A DNA stretch of 64,000 bases from Pseudomonas morbosilactucae (GTDB lineage: Bacteria > Pseudomonadota > Gammaproteobacteria > Pseudomonadales > Pseudomonadaceae): assembly GCF_023241715.1 (NCBI RefSeq), contig NZ_JALQCW010000026.1, positions 1 through 64,000 on the forward strand. Direction: 5' to 3'. The notes beneath the pieces were generated by a model. The model did no database searches. It saw only the letters and a list, made by a program, of their open reading frames with translations, and was not told the DNA's origin. Position numbers and translations under genes: made by a program. Shown here piece by piece: positions 18,440 to 26,377 of the stretch. The stretch's first letter is position 1; the number at the start of each line of letters is the position of its first letter.

Positions 18440-20236
18440 GTGACCAGCCCTTTCGAAACTCAGCAACCAGACATTGAGAACAATGCGCTAATCCGTGAAC
18501 CACAGCGTGAAGCCTACGCGGCAATTGTGGAGTTCGCGACAGGGGAAGACCGTGAAGCTGGAGTGGTTCTTCCTGTTGGTTGTGGCAAATCCGGAACAAT
18601 CACGCTTGCCCCTTTTGCGTTCCGCTCTCGGCGCACACTTGTTGTGGCTCCGAATCTTGCCATAGCAAAACAGCTCCATGATGACTTTGATCCAGCACTA
18701 TCTGACATGTTTTATCAAAAATGCAGAGTCCTCCTTGCGGGACCATGGCCGGAACTTGTTGAAATACGAGGTACTTCAACAAATCGAGGTGATTTAGATG
18801 CGTCCGAAGTCGTAGTTACTAACATTCAGCAACTCCAAGGTAGCGAAAACCGATGGCTTAACAATTTGCCCGAGGATTTTTTTGATCTCATTCTTTTTGA
18901 TGAGGGGCATCATAATGTGGCGCAGTCTTGGAATCTTCTAAAATTAAAGTTTCCTCAAGCACGAATTGTGAATTTTAGCGCTACTCCCTTACGGTCAGAT
19001 GGCCAGCTAATGGCCGGGCGCATAATCTATTCGTACGCTGTGGCCCGTGCGATCAGGAATGGATACGTCAAGAGGTTGAAAGCGCTGGTTTTAAATCCCC
19101 AAACACTTCGGTATGTGCGTCAAGAAGATGGTCAAGAAATTGAAGTGACCTTGGAAGAGGTTAAGCGTCTGGGTGAGGACGACGCCGATTTTCGTAGGAG
19201 TATTGTATCTTCGACTGAAACTCTTAACACAATCGTGGACGCTTCAATCAGGGAGCTTGATCGACTTCGGCTTGAATCAGGTAATACAAACTTAAAAATA
19301 ATTGCCTCAGCACTAAATTTCGCCCACTGTGGCCAAATCGTAGAAGCCTATCGGGCTCGTGGTCGCCGGGCCGATTATGTTCACTCTCGAGAAGAAGGCG
19401 ACGCGAATAATCGAGTGATGAGGCGTCTTGAAAATCACGAGCTAGATGTCATTGTTCAAGTTCGAAAGCTTGGTGAGGGTTTTGACCATCCTTTCTTGGC
19501 AGTGGCAGCAATTTTCAGTATTTTCGCTAATTTATCGCCATTCATTCAATTTGTCGGACGTATTATGCGTGTCGTTCGTCAAAACGCTCCTGAAGACTTG
19601 GTTAACCGTGGAGTGGTAGTGTTCCATGCCGGTGCCAATTGCGCTAGAAGGTGGACAGACTTTCAAGAATACACTGAAGCCGATAGAGAATTTTTTGATC
19701 AACTCTTACCGATGGAAAGTTTAGATTTTACTTCAGCTGAAGAAATCGGAATTGAGCCGGTGTCACGGGTGATCAATGAGGGCCTAATCGTGCGCTCACA
19801 ATCCGAAATTCATCTGGAGGAGATTCCGCTCATTGAAGAGGATTCTGAGGCGCTGGAGCTGCTCCAGAGGCTTAGTGATCGAGGCTATACCCCTGATCAA
19901 GTGGCGGGCGCAATGGAAAGATTGCAGCCCATCCCCGTAACGCGCGTACGGCGTAGGCAAGCTAGCCGTGCAGCTCTCGATTCAAGAATACGAAATGAGG
20001 TGGGGCGTATTTTAGGAGAGCGTGGTGCAAGCTTCGAAGGGCGTAATCTTGATAGGCAACGTCTAGGTCGGAGTAACTTTGTCGTCATGAAATCTGCTAT
20101 TGATCGGCAGGCAAACTCTATTGTTGGGCGCGGCGCACGGGAAAGGAGTGAGTTTACCCAAACTGAACTTGATGCCATTAGTGCCGGATTCGAAGGGATG
20201 ATTAGCCAAGCGATTGTGGAGGTGTTTGGTGCCTAG
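18440..20236 (+). CDS. SF2 DEAD/DEAH-type helicase (ResIII-like)
   Basis: The 598-residue protein has the motor motifs of a superfamily 2 helicase like those of type I and III restriction enzymes: Walker A VGCGKSGT at 46-53, Walker B DEGHH at 154-158, motif III SATP at 180-183 and motif VI QFVGRIMR at 370-377. The remaining 220 residues have no known domain and no nuclease motif. GTG 18440 (GGAG upstream) is preferred to ATG 18380, which lacks a ribosome binding site. The next small gene overlaps its stop by eight bases. It probably acts on foreign or damaged DNA in a defence module; this is inference from the island setting. Confidence 0.8.
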   Translation: MTSPFETQQPDIENNALIREPQREAYAAIVEFATGEDREAGVVLPVGCGKSGTITLAPFAFRSRRTLVVAPNLAIAKQLHDDFDPALSDMFYQKCRVLLAGPWPELVEIRGTSTNRGDLDASEVVVTNIQQLQGSENRWLNNLPEDFFDLILFDEGHHNVAQSWNLLKLKFPQARIVNFSATPLRSDGQLMAGRIIYSYAVARAIRNGYVKRLKALVLNPQTLRYVRQEDGQEIEVTLEEVKRLGEDDADFRRSIVSSTETLNTIVDASIRELDRLRLESGNTNLKIIASALNFAHCGQIVEAYRARGRRADYVHSREEGDANNRVMRRLENHELDVIVQVRKLGEGFDHPFLAVAAIFSIFANLSPFIQFVGRIMRVVRQNAPEDLVNRGVVVFHAGANCARRWTDFQEYTEADREFFDQLLPMESLDFTSAEEIGIEPVSRVINEGLIVRSQSEIHLEEIPLIEEDSEALELLQRLSDRGYTPDQVAGAMERLQPIPVTRVRRRQASRAALDSRIRNEVGRILGERGASFEGRNLDRQRLGRSNFVVMKSAIDRQANSIVGRGARERSEFTQTELDAISAGFEGMISQAIVEVFGA

Positions 20237-20471
20237 GGTTCGCTCTCTGTTGACAACTGTAAAAGTTGAACTAGTAATACGTTCCCACGACTGCCAAGGT
20301 AATTCAACCCATCGGCTGCAAAAAGGTGACCGGCGTCTTGCTGTCAGAAACGAACGTGGCTGGGATAACTATTGTCTATCCTGCGGTAAGAAAATTCTCG
20401 AGGGGGATGCCACCAAAATCAACCAGGTTCTACAAGTTATCGACTCTGGCGCGGTTGATTCATCGTCATAA
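20229..20471 (+). CDS. small protein with a likely zinc site
   Basis: The 80-residue protein starts at GTG 20229, with GGAGG six bases upstream and inside the helicase end, so the two are co-translated. It contains H20, C22, H28 and a CLSCGKK pair at C49 and C52, a spacing that suggests one structural zinc. Similar small proteins with an S-H-x-C ... YC-x-x-C pattern occur beside restriction-type genes, as far as I recall. It may bind DNA or the helicase. I know no experimental role. Confidence 0.65.
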   Translation: MPRVRSLLTTVKVELVIRSHDCQGNSTHRLQKGDRRLAVRNERGWDNYCLSCGKKILEGDATKINQVLQVIDSGAVDSSS

Positions 20472-20544
20472 AATTTTATTTATGGGTAGTACAGTTTCGG
20501 AGGCATAAAAATCAAAAATAGAACCTTTGGCCTCAATCGATTAG

Positions 20545-20585
20545 AAGTGGTAATCGATGTTTGACAACATCGATTGCCACTTTTT
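20545..20585. terminator. intrinsic terminator between convergent island modules
   Basis: A 17-bp near-perfect stem (20545-20561 with 20566-20582) has a four-base loop and is followed by T5. It lies between the helicase/Zn-protein pair and the convergent ABC-3C-like operon. On the minus strand the flanking A run is weak, so it mainly serves the plus strand. Confidence 0.75.
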
Positions 20586-20602
20586 CTGTTGTCTAGCAGC
20601 GG

Positions 20603-22427
20603 CTAAGTGACGTTAGCTGGGAAAAAACCGTACCTTCCAATATTATTGTTTTTCGAAAAGTGGGTATAGTTTATTTTTGGAATCAAGGCCATGTCTGGTT
20701 CTTGGTTGTCAAATATTATGATCTGACTATTTTTATAGTTTTCTGCGATATCACTGTAGAATGAGTATATTAAGTCTCCTGATATTGCATCAACTTCGTC
20801 TTCATTTTCTTGGTCTTGGTCAGCTTGTTTGTAGGTTGTTAATGGTGAATCCAATACTACAAATCCTGGATGTCTTCCTTCTTGCAATAGGTGTTGCATG
20901 AGCCCGATGGCTACTGCGGAGAACCCAATAGCGCGATACCCTTTACCAAAATGGGATCTAGGTTTTCCAGCTAATTTTATATCTCTAGATTTGAAGTCGA
21001 ATACTGTCGGATGATGATTTGGGAAGTCCCATCGCTGCAGTATCGACTCGATAGACGTTGACAAAGCTGCGAGCTCAGAATTGATTTCATCTGTGGTATA
21101 AATTTCTTGCTCCTCGGAAAGTCCGTCTGCCAGTCTTCCGAGTTCTGATATTAGTTTATTCTTGGAATTGATCTGATGTTGAGCGCCAAGTATTTGCCTT
21201 GTGAGTTCGGCCGCTTTCGATTTCAATAGGCTGACTTTTCCGATTTTTTCTTCAAGCGCACCTTCTAGTTGAAGGTCGATCTCTCTCAGTTTTTCCTGTT
21301 GGTTACTAACCGCCTCGTTGTCACTCTCAATACTTAGAGAAAGTGTTTCACGTGCCAAGAACAATTCTTTTATGTTGAACTCTATCTTGCGAACCTCAAC
21401 TTGAATTCCGGCCAAAACATGCGATCCGATTAGTTCTGGATTATCATTGGAAATTTCACTTCCACAAGTCGGGCAGACGATGTCTTCGTATAGCTCAAGT
21501 AAGCCCGTCGCCTCTCTAATACCAATAAGGCGCTCTTGATCTGACTGATACTTTTCTTCCAGTGATCCAAATCTTTGCAGCAGGGCAGAGCTTTCATTGA
21601 GTTTAGAGTCAGTTGCAAGTATTTTATCGGTCAATGATCTTTTTTGATTTATGAGCGTGTTATTGTTTGAAATAGCTATGGTTAATTCTGCCTCAGCTTT
21701 TTCGAGCTCTCTCTCCTCAGTTTCGAGAGCTAGCTCAAGCTCTTCGATAATACTTTCCTGTTCTATAGTGTTCTCAGGATATAAGTTGGTTATTAATTCT
21801 TGTATTGCTTGTACTTTTTGTTGGGTGGAGACTCGTGAAGATAATTCTTTTTTTAACTGTTTGGCTTCAGAATCATCGACTCCTGTGAGTAAAACTTTTA
21901 GTAAAGCTTGCTCAGAGGTTGAGCCGTTATTTTGTCCCGTTCCAAGTGGCGAGTACTCGGCAACAATTCTGGCTTCGTCGATTAAAAATAGTTTTTCTAG
22001 GTTTCTTAGTGACAAAGAACTCGTTCTAAGACTTTCTTTGCCCTGCAGAAGAAGCTTGTCATTCAGCTTTAGTTTTCTAGAAAAAATTAGATAAGTTATC
22101 GAGCTTGCCTGCTTGATGCTTGGCTTTAAGAGGTCTTGGTGGCTTTTCAGTCTCGACAAGTATAATTGGAGCTTCGTCTCTTAACTCTCGAACTAAGCTG
22201 AATAAGCTTGAGTCTTCGTTTTCAAATGTGACAGTTAAAGTGGTATAGCCTTTCGCCTCATCAATAGTTTTAGGCGAGTTTTTTGCCCCAAGAATAAATG
22301 CTAAACACTTAACTACGTATGACTTTCCAGTATCAGAGGCCCCTGCTACGATATTCGCGCCGTGCTGAAAATATAGGGATGCATCTGCTTTGTTCTCGCC
22401 ACTTACTGTGATGCTCCTGATTATCAT
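20603..22427 (-). pseudogene. Rad50/SMC-like ATPase (DUF3732 type), frameshifted as read
   Basis: The 5' frame from ATG 22427 gives the ATP-binding head with Walker A GASDTGKS at residues 29-36. It ends at a stop at 22077. The rest, from about 22090 down to 20603, is in the +1 frame. It has a long coiled coil with a zinc-hook motif CPTC near 21464-21475, and then the second half of the head with FVVLDSPL (Walker B) and the preceding GFSAVAIGLMQHLL signature helix. The two parts join in a T6 run near 22085; one T too many explains the break. Joined, the protein would have about 607 residues. It is the ATPase of a three-gene ABC-3C/Lamassu-like system, with its start overlapping the middle component gene. 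Confidence 0.78.
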
Positions 22428-22864
22428 GCTTCCTGCATCCTGGTAGTAAAAAATGTTTTTTGTTTGGCGATGATTGAATCAAAGTTCTCTTCAATCCAGG
22501 CTAGATTTCTAAAGAGTTTTTTGTAGTAATTTGTTTTCAGGGATCCGGCGAAATAAATTGCTTTGTCGGTAGCATGATAAAAAATGCCCTGCTCACTTAT
22601 AGAGGAATTTATAATGCCTTTTGAGATAAAAAGCTTTAGCGCGTCAGGCAAAGTTTCCCTTCGTCTAATTAACTCGGCGAAGTGGTTTGGTAGAGGAGGA
22701 TGAATATTTCCGAGTCCGCAAAATTCTTCGGCATAAATCAGCGCATAATCAAGAAAAGCCAGTTGGTCCAAGTCCAGTTTGGCTTCATGTAGGTAGGTCA
22801 GAATAAGAGAGGCCCTAGTTCCTATTTCGACTGTGCTATTGAAGATGTCGGTTTCTAAGTTCAT
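22424..22864 (-). CDS. ABC-three-component system middle component
   Basis: The 146-residue protein sits between the nuclease and the ATPase, overlapping both by four bases (ATGA). Its helical pattern (RASLILTYLHEAKLDLDQL, LDYALIYAEEF, PPLPNHFAELIRRRE) matches the small middle component of ABC-3C systems, which bridges effector and ATPase. The assignment rests on gene order, size and this pattern. The equivalent in Lamassu systems is LmuC. Confidence 0.7.
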   Translation of the reverse strand: MNLETDIFNSTVEIGTRASLILTYLHEAKLDLDQLAFLDYALIYAEEFCGLGNIHPPLPNHFAELIRRRETLPDALKLFISKGIINSSISEQGIFYHATDKAIYFAGSLKTNYYKKLFRNLAWIEENFDSIIAKQKTFFTTRMQEA

Positions 22865-23925
22865 TTTTTAACCCAGCTGATTTTCTTGTCATTAACAAGG
22901 TGATGGCAGAGTCCTTTTTTATCTTGAATCTTTATAAATGAGGATAAAGGATGGGAGCTGTAATCAACAACAACTGATAGTTCGCAGGTTTTTAGGTAGC
23001 AAGCATACCCGTCTGGGTATTTTTGATTTACGGTAGCCATGACTGCCTCATGGCACTCTTCCTTTAGTTCGTCAAAGCAGCCGGTAGGTAGCCAGTCTCT
23101 TGAGAATAATTTTAATGCTTCAGCCGAGTAAAAATTGTTTCGCGCACTTTTAAATTCGCTATAAAAATTTGTATCGTCGGATAGATTGTCAATAATAATC
23201 TCTTTGTTGCTTGCTTGAGAGAAAGCTTCCAGTAAAGCGCTTGTGTACTCGTGCTCAACTAGTTCTATATCAGTAGGTGCTTTAGGGGTGGCTGGTCTTG
23301 TTTTGTGATACAGGCCGAATCTAATTATATGAAATGGAGTTGTGCTGTGGAGTTCTACGAGCCGAAGAGGAGGGATGTCATCAAATATTGAAAAATCAAT
23401 TGAGTTGATATGTTCTAGGAGTTCTTTGTCTAGTAGGATTGTTTGCTTCTTCGTGATTGCTGTTGCGCAGGACTTTTCCCATCTATCAATCAGCTCTTGT
23501 TTTAATTTCTCAGGAGACCGTAGGGTTTTCGTCAGGTCCGTACTACTTCCTTGAGGCGAGACGAAATAGTATTTCTCTGGGACCTCATAATGTCCATGAT
23601 AACTATAATATGCTATTTTTCCTATTTCTAAGACGGCGTCGGCTACGCTCAATTTGTTTGCGTAGTGTTTGCACTGATAATTGTGCCATCCGCTATCGGT
23701 GTAGGCGATAATGTCTCTTCCCATATCTCCACCACCACCGCATTTTGTTACTTTGTTATATCTACTCTTTATATAGTGAACTAACTCAAGAGTGAAAACC
23801 TCCCAATCATCGGAAGACATGATGAGAAGCCGGTCGAGCACGGATATTGGCCTCCCCATCTGTACGTCAAGAGCTGTGATTTGGTGAGGCGGTGCGCTCG
23901 GCTCATCGATGTCGGCTTCAGTCAA
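22861..23925 (-). CDS. Mrr-like nuclease effector of the ABC-3C cassette
   Basis: The 354-residue protein has an N-terminal PD-(D/E)xK domain: E47 in FTLELVHY, D71 in GGGGDMGRD and Q84-x-K86 in NYQCKHY, the Mrr/restriction-endonuclease arrangement. The last 200 residues have no enzyme motif and would be the part that docks to the middle component and ATPase. It is the first gene of the operon. The start is TTG 23925 with AAGGA ten bases upstream; an ATG at residue 23 is the alternative. By analogy with Lamassu it would cut DNA when the ATPase senses foreign replication or DNA ends. Confidence 0.78.
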   Translation of the reverse strand: MTEADIDEPSAPPHQITALDVQMGRPISVLDRLLIMSSDDWEVFTLELVHYIKSRYNKVTKCGGGGDMGRDIIAYTDSGWHNYQCKHYANKLSVADAVLEIGKIAYYSYHGHYEVPEKYYFVSPQGSSTDLTKTLRSPEKLKQELIDRWEKSCATAITKKQTILLDKELLEHINSIDFSIFDDIPPLRLVELHSTTPFHIIRFGLYHKTRPATPKAPTDIELVEHEYTSALLEAFSQASNKEIIIDNLSDDTNFYSEFKSARNNFYSAEALKLFSRDWLPTGCFDELKEECHEAVMATVNQKYPDGYACYLKTCELSVVVDYSSHPLSSFIKIQDKKGLCHHLVNDKKISWVKK

Positions 23926-24221
23926 GTCGGCTATTCCTTTGCACTGGTATACGGACTTCCTTTCATCCCGGACTACCGAGGGGACCTGTCACTAGTCGCA
24001 TGCCAAGCCTTTTCAGAGATTCGTCGGATCAGTCCTGCGTAGCTAGACGCTACTACAAGTCTCCGTGCTCATAAAGTAGCAATTGCCATTAGTGAGCCAC
24101 TATTCCAGTTGCGTAAAGCCAGACCGGAGTTTTCGGAGTGCTACTTTCTAAATCGCTACACGGGTTGATGGGGGCGAAGGCGCCTAAATCCTGAGATCGC
24201 ATCTGTTCTCAGTCAGAATTC

Positions 24222-24494
24222 TCATGGTAGCGACCAGGCTTTTCCAAGGCGGACAGCGATTAATTTCGCAGTCAGTCGATAGTAGTAGCGCGTCGTTTCG
24301 GCTCGGTTGCTTATCTCGTTATTCAGGAACCATACGAGATGTTTTCGCTGCCACTTCCATGGGTTGTCTAGCTGCCAGCGATCGAAGATTGCGGCCTGTA
24401 TGGCGTCAGCCTGGCGAAGGTGCCGTTGACGGGTGACACTCGACCCTACGAGCACGCCGTTAAGGAACAACGCCATGTCGAAAGGCTTGTTCAT
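24222..24494 (-). CDS. small protein paired with the integrase-domain gene
   Basis: The 90-residue product starts at ATG 24494, overlapping the integrase-domain gene by four bases. It is rich in aromatic and basic residues (WKWQRKHLVWFLNNEIS, RYYYRLTAKLIAVRLGK) and probably helical. No family is recognised. Tight coupling suggests it helps the recombinase or forms part of the same complex. Confidence 0.6.
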   Translation of the reverse strand: MNKPFDMALFLNGVLVGSSVTRQRHLRQADAIQAAIFDRWQLDNPWKWQRKHLVWFLNNEISNRAETTRYYYRLTAKLIAVRLGKAWSLP

Positions 24495-25468
24495 ACCCAA
24501 CCGCCGATATACGCCGAAACAACATCAATTCGACTGTGCCCCAGCTCATGACTGATTTGTAGTCGAGCACTTTGATCGAGGTATCGGGCTTGTCGAGAGC
24601 AATTGCCACCATTGACGGGTGCGCTATGCCCAGTGATCCACTCGTAGCGTTCACAGGCATAGGCGGCACGTAGTTCATGCAAGCCTTTCAGGCTGTGCTC
24701 ATGCAGCACTTCTCGGGCAGGTCGTACGGTCTTTTGTAAGAACTGGGCATAGCTTTCCTCCGTCGCCAGCAAATTTCGGCTTCCGCTCGGTGATATTCCG
24801 AGGGCGAAGTTCAGCGCGTTTCGGATGTGATCGTTCACCGTAATCCAGCGCGGGGCTGATGCGCCTGAGCGACCACCTTTGGTTCCGTCTTGGATATTGA
24901 TTCTGCCAAGTTGTTCGGCTTCTTGTTTTAGTCGGGGCAGGTCGGCCAAGATGGCCTCGCGTAAGCGCATTCCGGTTTCGCGTGCCAACTGTGCGATGGC
25001 AGCTACACGAGGATGCTGTTCGCGGAGCGCGTCGACGATGCGCATCATGTGTTCGCGATCCTGGCCTTGTGGAACTGTCGTGCGGATTGCGGTGCGCTGA
25101 ATTTTCAACGCCTTGCTCGGACTCGGCACTTTCACGTACCGATCACCGCGAAGCGCTGCCATGGTCCGGTTGACGCTGGATAATCGATTTTGTGCGGTGG
25201 CGATAGCGATGTCGCCGTGCTCGACTAAGTGACGCAGATGCGACGCGTAATCCGACAAGATCTGGCGATCTATCTGTCGTGCATCGTTGAGTCCTGGTCC
25301 ATCGTCTGAGCGGCACCAGCGCACGAATGCCTGCCAACGATCACTGTGCGCTTTGACGGTCCCGTAATGCCCTCCGCCGAACATGTCTTTTAACGCCTGC
25401 GGCCCGGCATAACTCAATTGCCGGCCATAGCCAAAATTGCGCCCGTCCCGTCTACCTACCAGTGCCAT
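24491..25468 (-). CDS. tyrosine recombinase-type integrase-domain protein
   Basis: The 325-residue protein has an N-terminal core-binding helix region and a C-terminal catalytic domain. The first arginine is in ETGMRLREAIL, the second-box residues are in HELRAAYACERYE, and the end is HELGHSRIDVVSAYIGG with a tyrosine four residues from the C-terminus. Such integrase-domain proteins are common in large Pseudomonas islands and conjugative elements. ATG 25468 has AGGAG eight bases upstream. It is distinct from the P4-type integrase at the tRNA and may be a remnant of another element. Confidence 0.78.
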   Translation of the reverse strand: MALVGRRDGRNFGYGRQLSYAGPQALKDMFGGGHYGTVKAHSDRWQAFVRWCRSDDGPGLNDARQIDRQILSDYASHLRHLVEHGDIAIATAQNRLSSVNRTMAALRGDRYVKVPSPSKALKIQRTAIRTTVPQGQDREHMMRIVDALREQHPRVAAIAQLARETGMRLREAILADLPRLKQEAEQLGRINIQDGTKGGRSGASAPRWITVNDHIRNALNFALGISPSGSRNLLATEESYAQFLQKTVRPAREVLHEHSLKGLHELRAAYACERYEWITGHSAPVNGGNCSRQARYLDQSARLQISHELGHSRIDVVSAYIGGWV

Positions 25469-25896
25469 GATCAAACTCCTCTCGAAGCCAAACCTTTGAG
25501 ACTTTCCCCACGTCATCCCGCCAAGGATGTTGAGTGTTATCAGGGATCAAGGCCCCTGCGACCTGTGGGGTGTGTCCACTAACGCGGGACTGGCGGCTCT
25601 TTACGACCGGGAGCTTGGGCATCTCATGATCTGGCCTCCTGAGCACTTCCGAAGAAGTGGGCGGGTGGAGGCTGCACTGGCTGACGAGACCAGCGCCGCG
25701 AGATCCTGAGTCAGGTGAAGGCAGTGAAGCGATGACCGGGGCGTGCCTGACTGTCAGTCAGGTGTAGTCCATTCCGTAGGCTGCGGCACCATCATCTGCA
25801 TCGCTGTTGCTGGTGACTTCGGTGTTTGTCACGCCGATTGTCACGAGGGGGAATGCCGCAAAGCCTTGTCCGAGGTGGGCTGCAGCAGCGGTAGGA

Positions 25897-25931
25897 GCGC
25901 CCGTCTCTTTCCGGGAGAAAGAGACGGGCGC
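25897..25931. repeat. perfect 15-bp hairpin
   Basis: GCGCCCGTCTCTTTC (25897-25911) pairs exactly with 25917-25931 around the loop CGGGA. There is no T run, so it is not a usual terminator. It lies in the gene-poor part of the island. Confidence 0.8.
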
Positions 25932-26168
25932 AGGTTGGCGCACGGGAATGGCCAAGCGGATAGGTTGCTGCAGGGCAGCTATGAAAGGGATGAGTTGCCG
26001 CAGTGGGCACACTGGTAAAAGTAGGCATCCATCACATCGCTGTGACCGTGCGAGCCGCCGGACGCTAATCGCACTTGGGGAGAACCACCACGGTGTGGCG
26101 TAGCCTCAAAGGTTCTGGCTACCTGGGTTGCTGTCAACGACAGCGCTTTGCCCGATCTTTTCTACGCT

Positions 26169-26258
26169 TGTGGATAATTTGGGTCAAGGCTCGAATTTTC
26201 GGGAGTTCTGCGGCTGTGGATGAAATTATCCACCGGTGGAAATCAGTGGTTTTCCACA
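26169..26258. other. cluster of DnaA boxes, origin-like
   Basis: Four DnaA-box-like 9-mers occur in 90 bases: TGTGGATAA at 26169-26177 (perfect, minus orientation), TGTGGATGA at 26215-26223, TTATCCACC at 26226-26234 and TTTTCCACA at 26250-26258. The nearby sequence is relatively A+T-rich. It could be an element origin or a DnaA-titrating site. No replication initiator gene is found in the island. Confidence 0.45.
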
Positions 26259-26291
26259 GACAGTTGCGTGGGCTTTAGATTTTTTAAGTGA

Positions 26292-26336
26292 GGTCCATCC
26301 AAGCAGGGCGGCTTTGCAGCCCTGTTTGGATGGACC
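26292..26336. repeat. 18-bp inverted repeat downstream of the integrase
   Basis: The arms 26292-26309 and 26319-26336 pair at 17 of 18 positions with one G-T, around a nine-base loop. It lies 42 bases past the integrase stop codon. It may act as a transcription stop or RNA-stabilising hairpin, although no strong T run follows. Confidence 0.65.
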
Positions 26337-26377
26337 CGCGTGGAGAAGCGGATCACTGAGATTTGAAGACCGAGCGC

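Larger units (their letters stand above)
25469..26377. other. 909-base island stretch without a clear gene
   Basis: Several short frames overlap here on both strands, none with a convincing start, codon pattern or family. A minus-strand frame ending at 25758 has a plausible secreted-protein-like tail (TNTEVTSNSDADDGAAAYG) but no good start. The stretch holds a perfect 15-bp hairpin, a DnaA-box cluster and an 18-bp inverted repeat, listed separately. It looks like a regulatory or replication region rather than a coding one. Confidence 0.6.

Noticed and set aside
22077..22095. programmed ribosomal frameshift in the ATPase
   Set aside because: The slip needed is +1 on TTC-TAG, with poor re-pairing and no SD-like stimulator. 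A homopolymer error is simpler.
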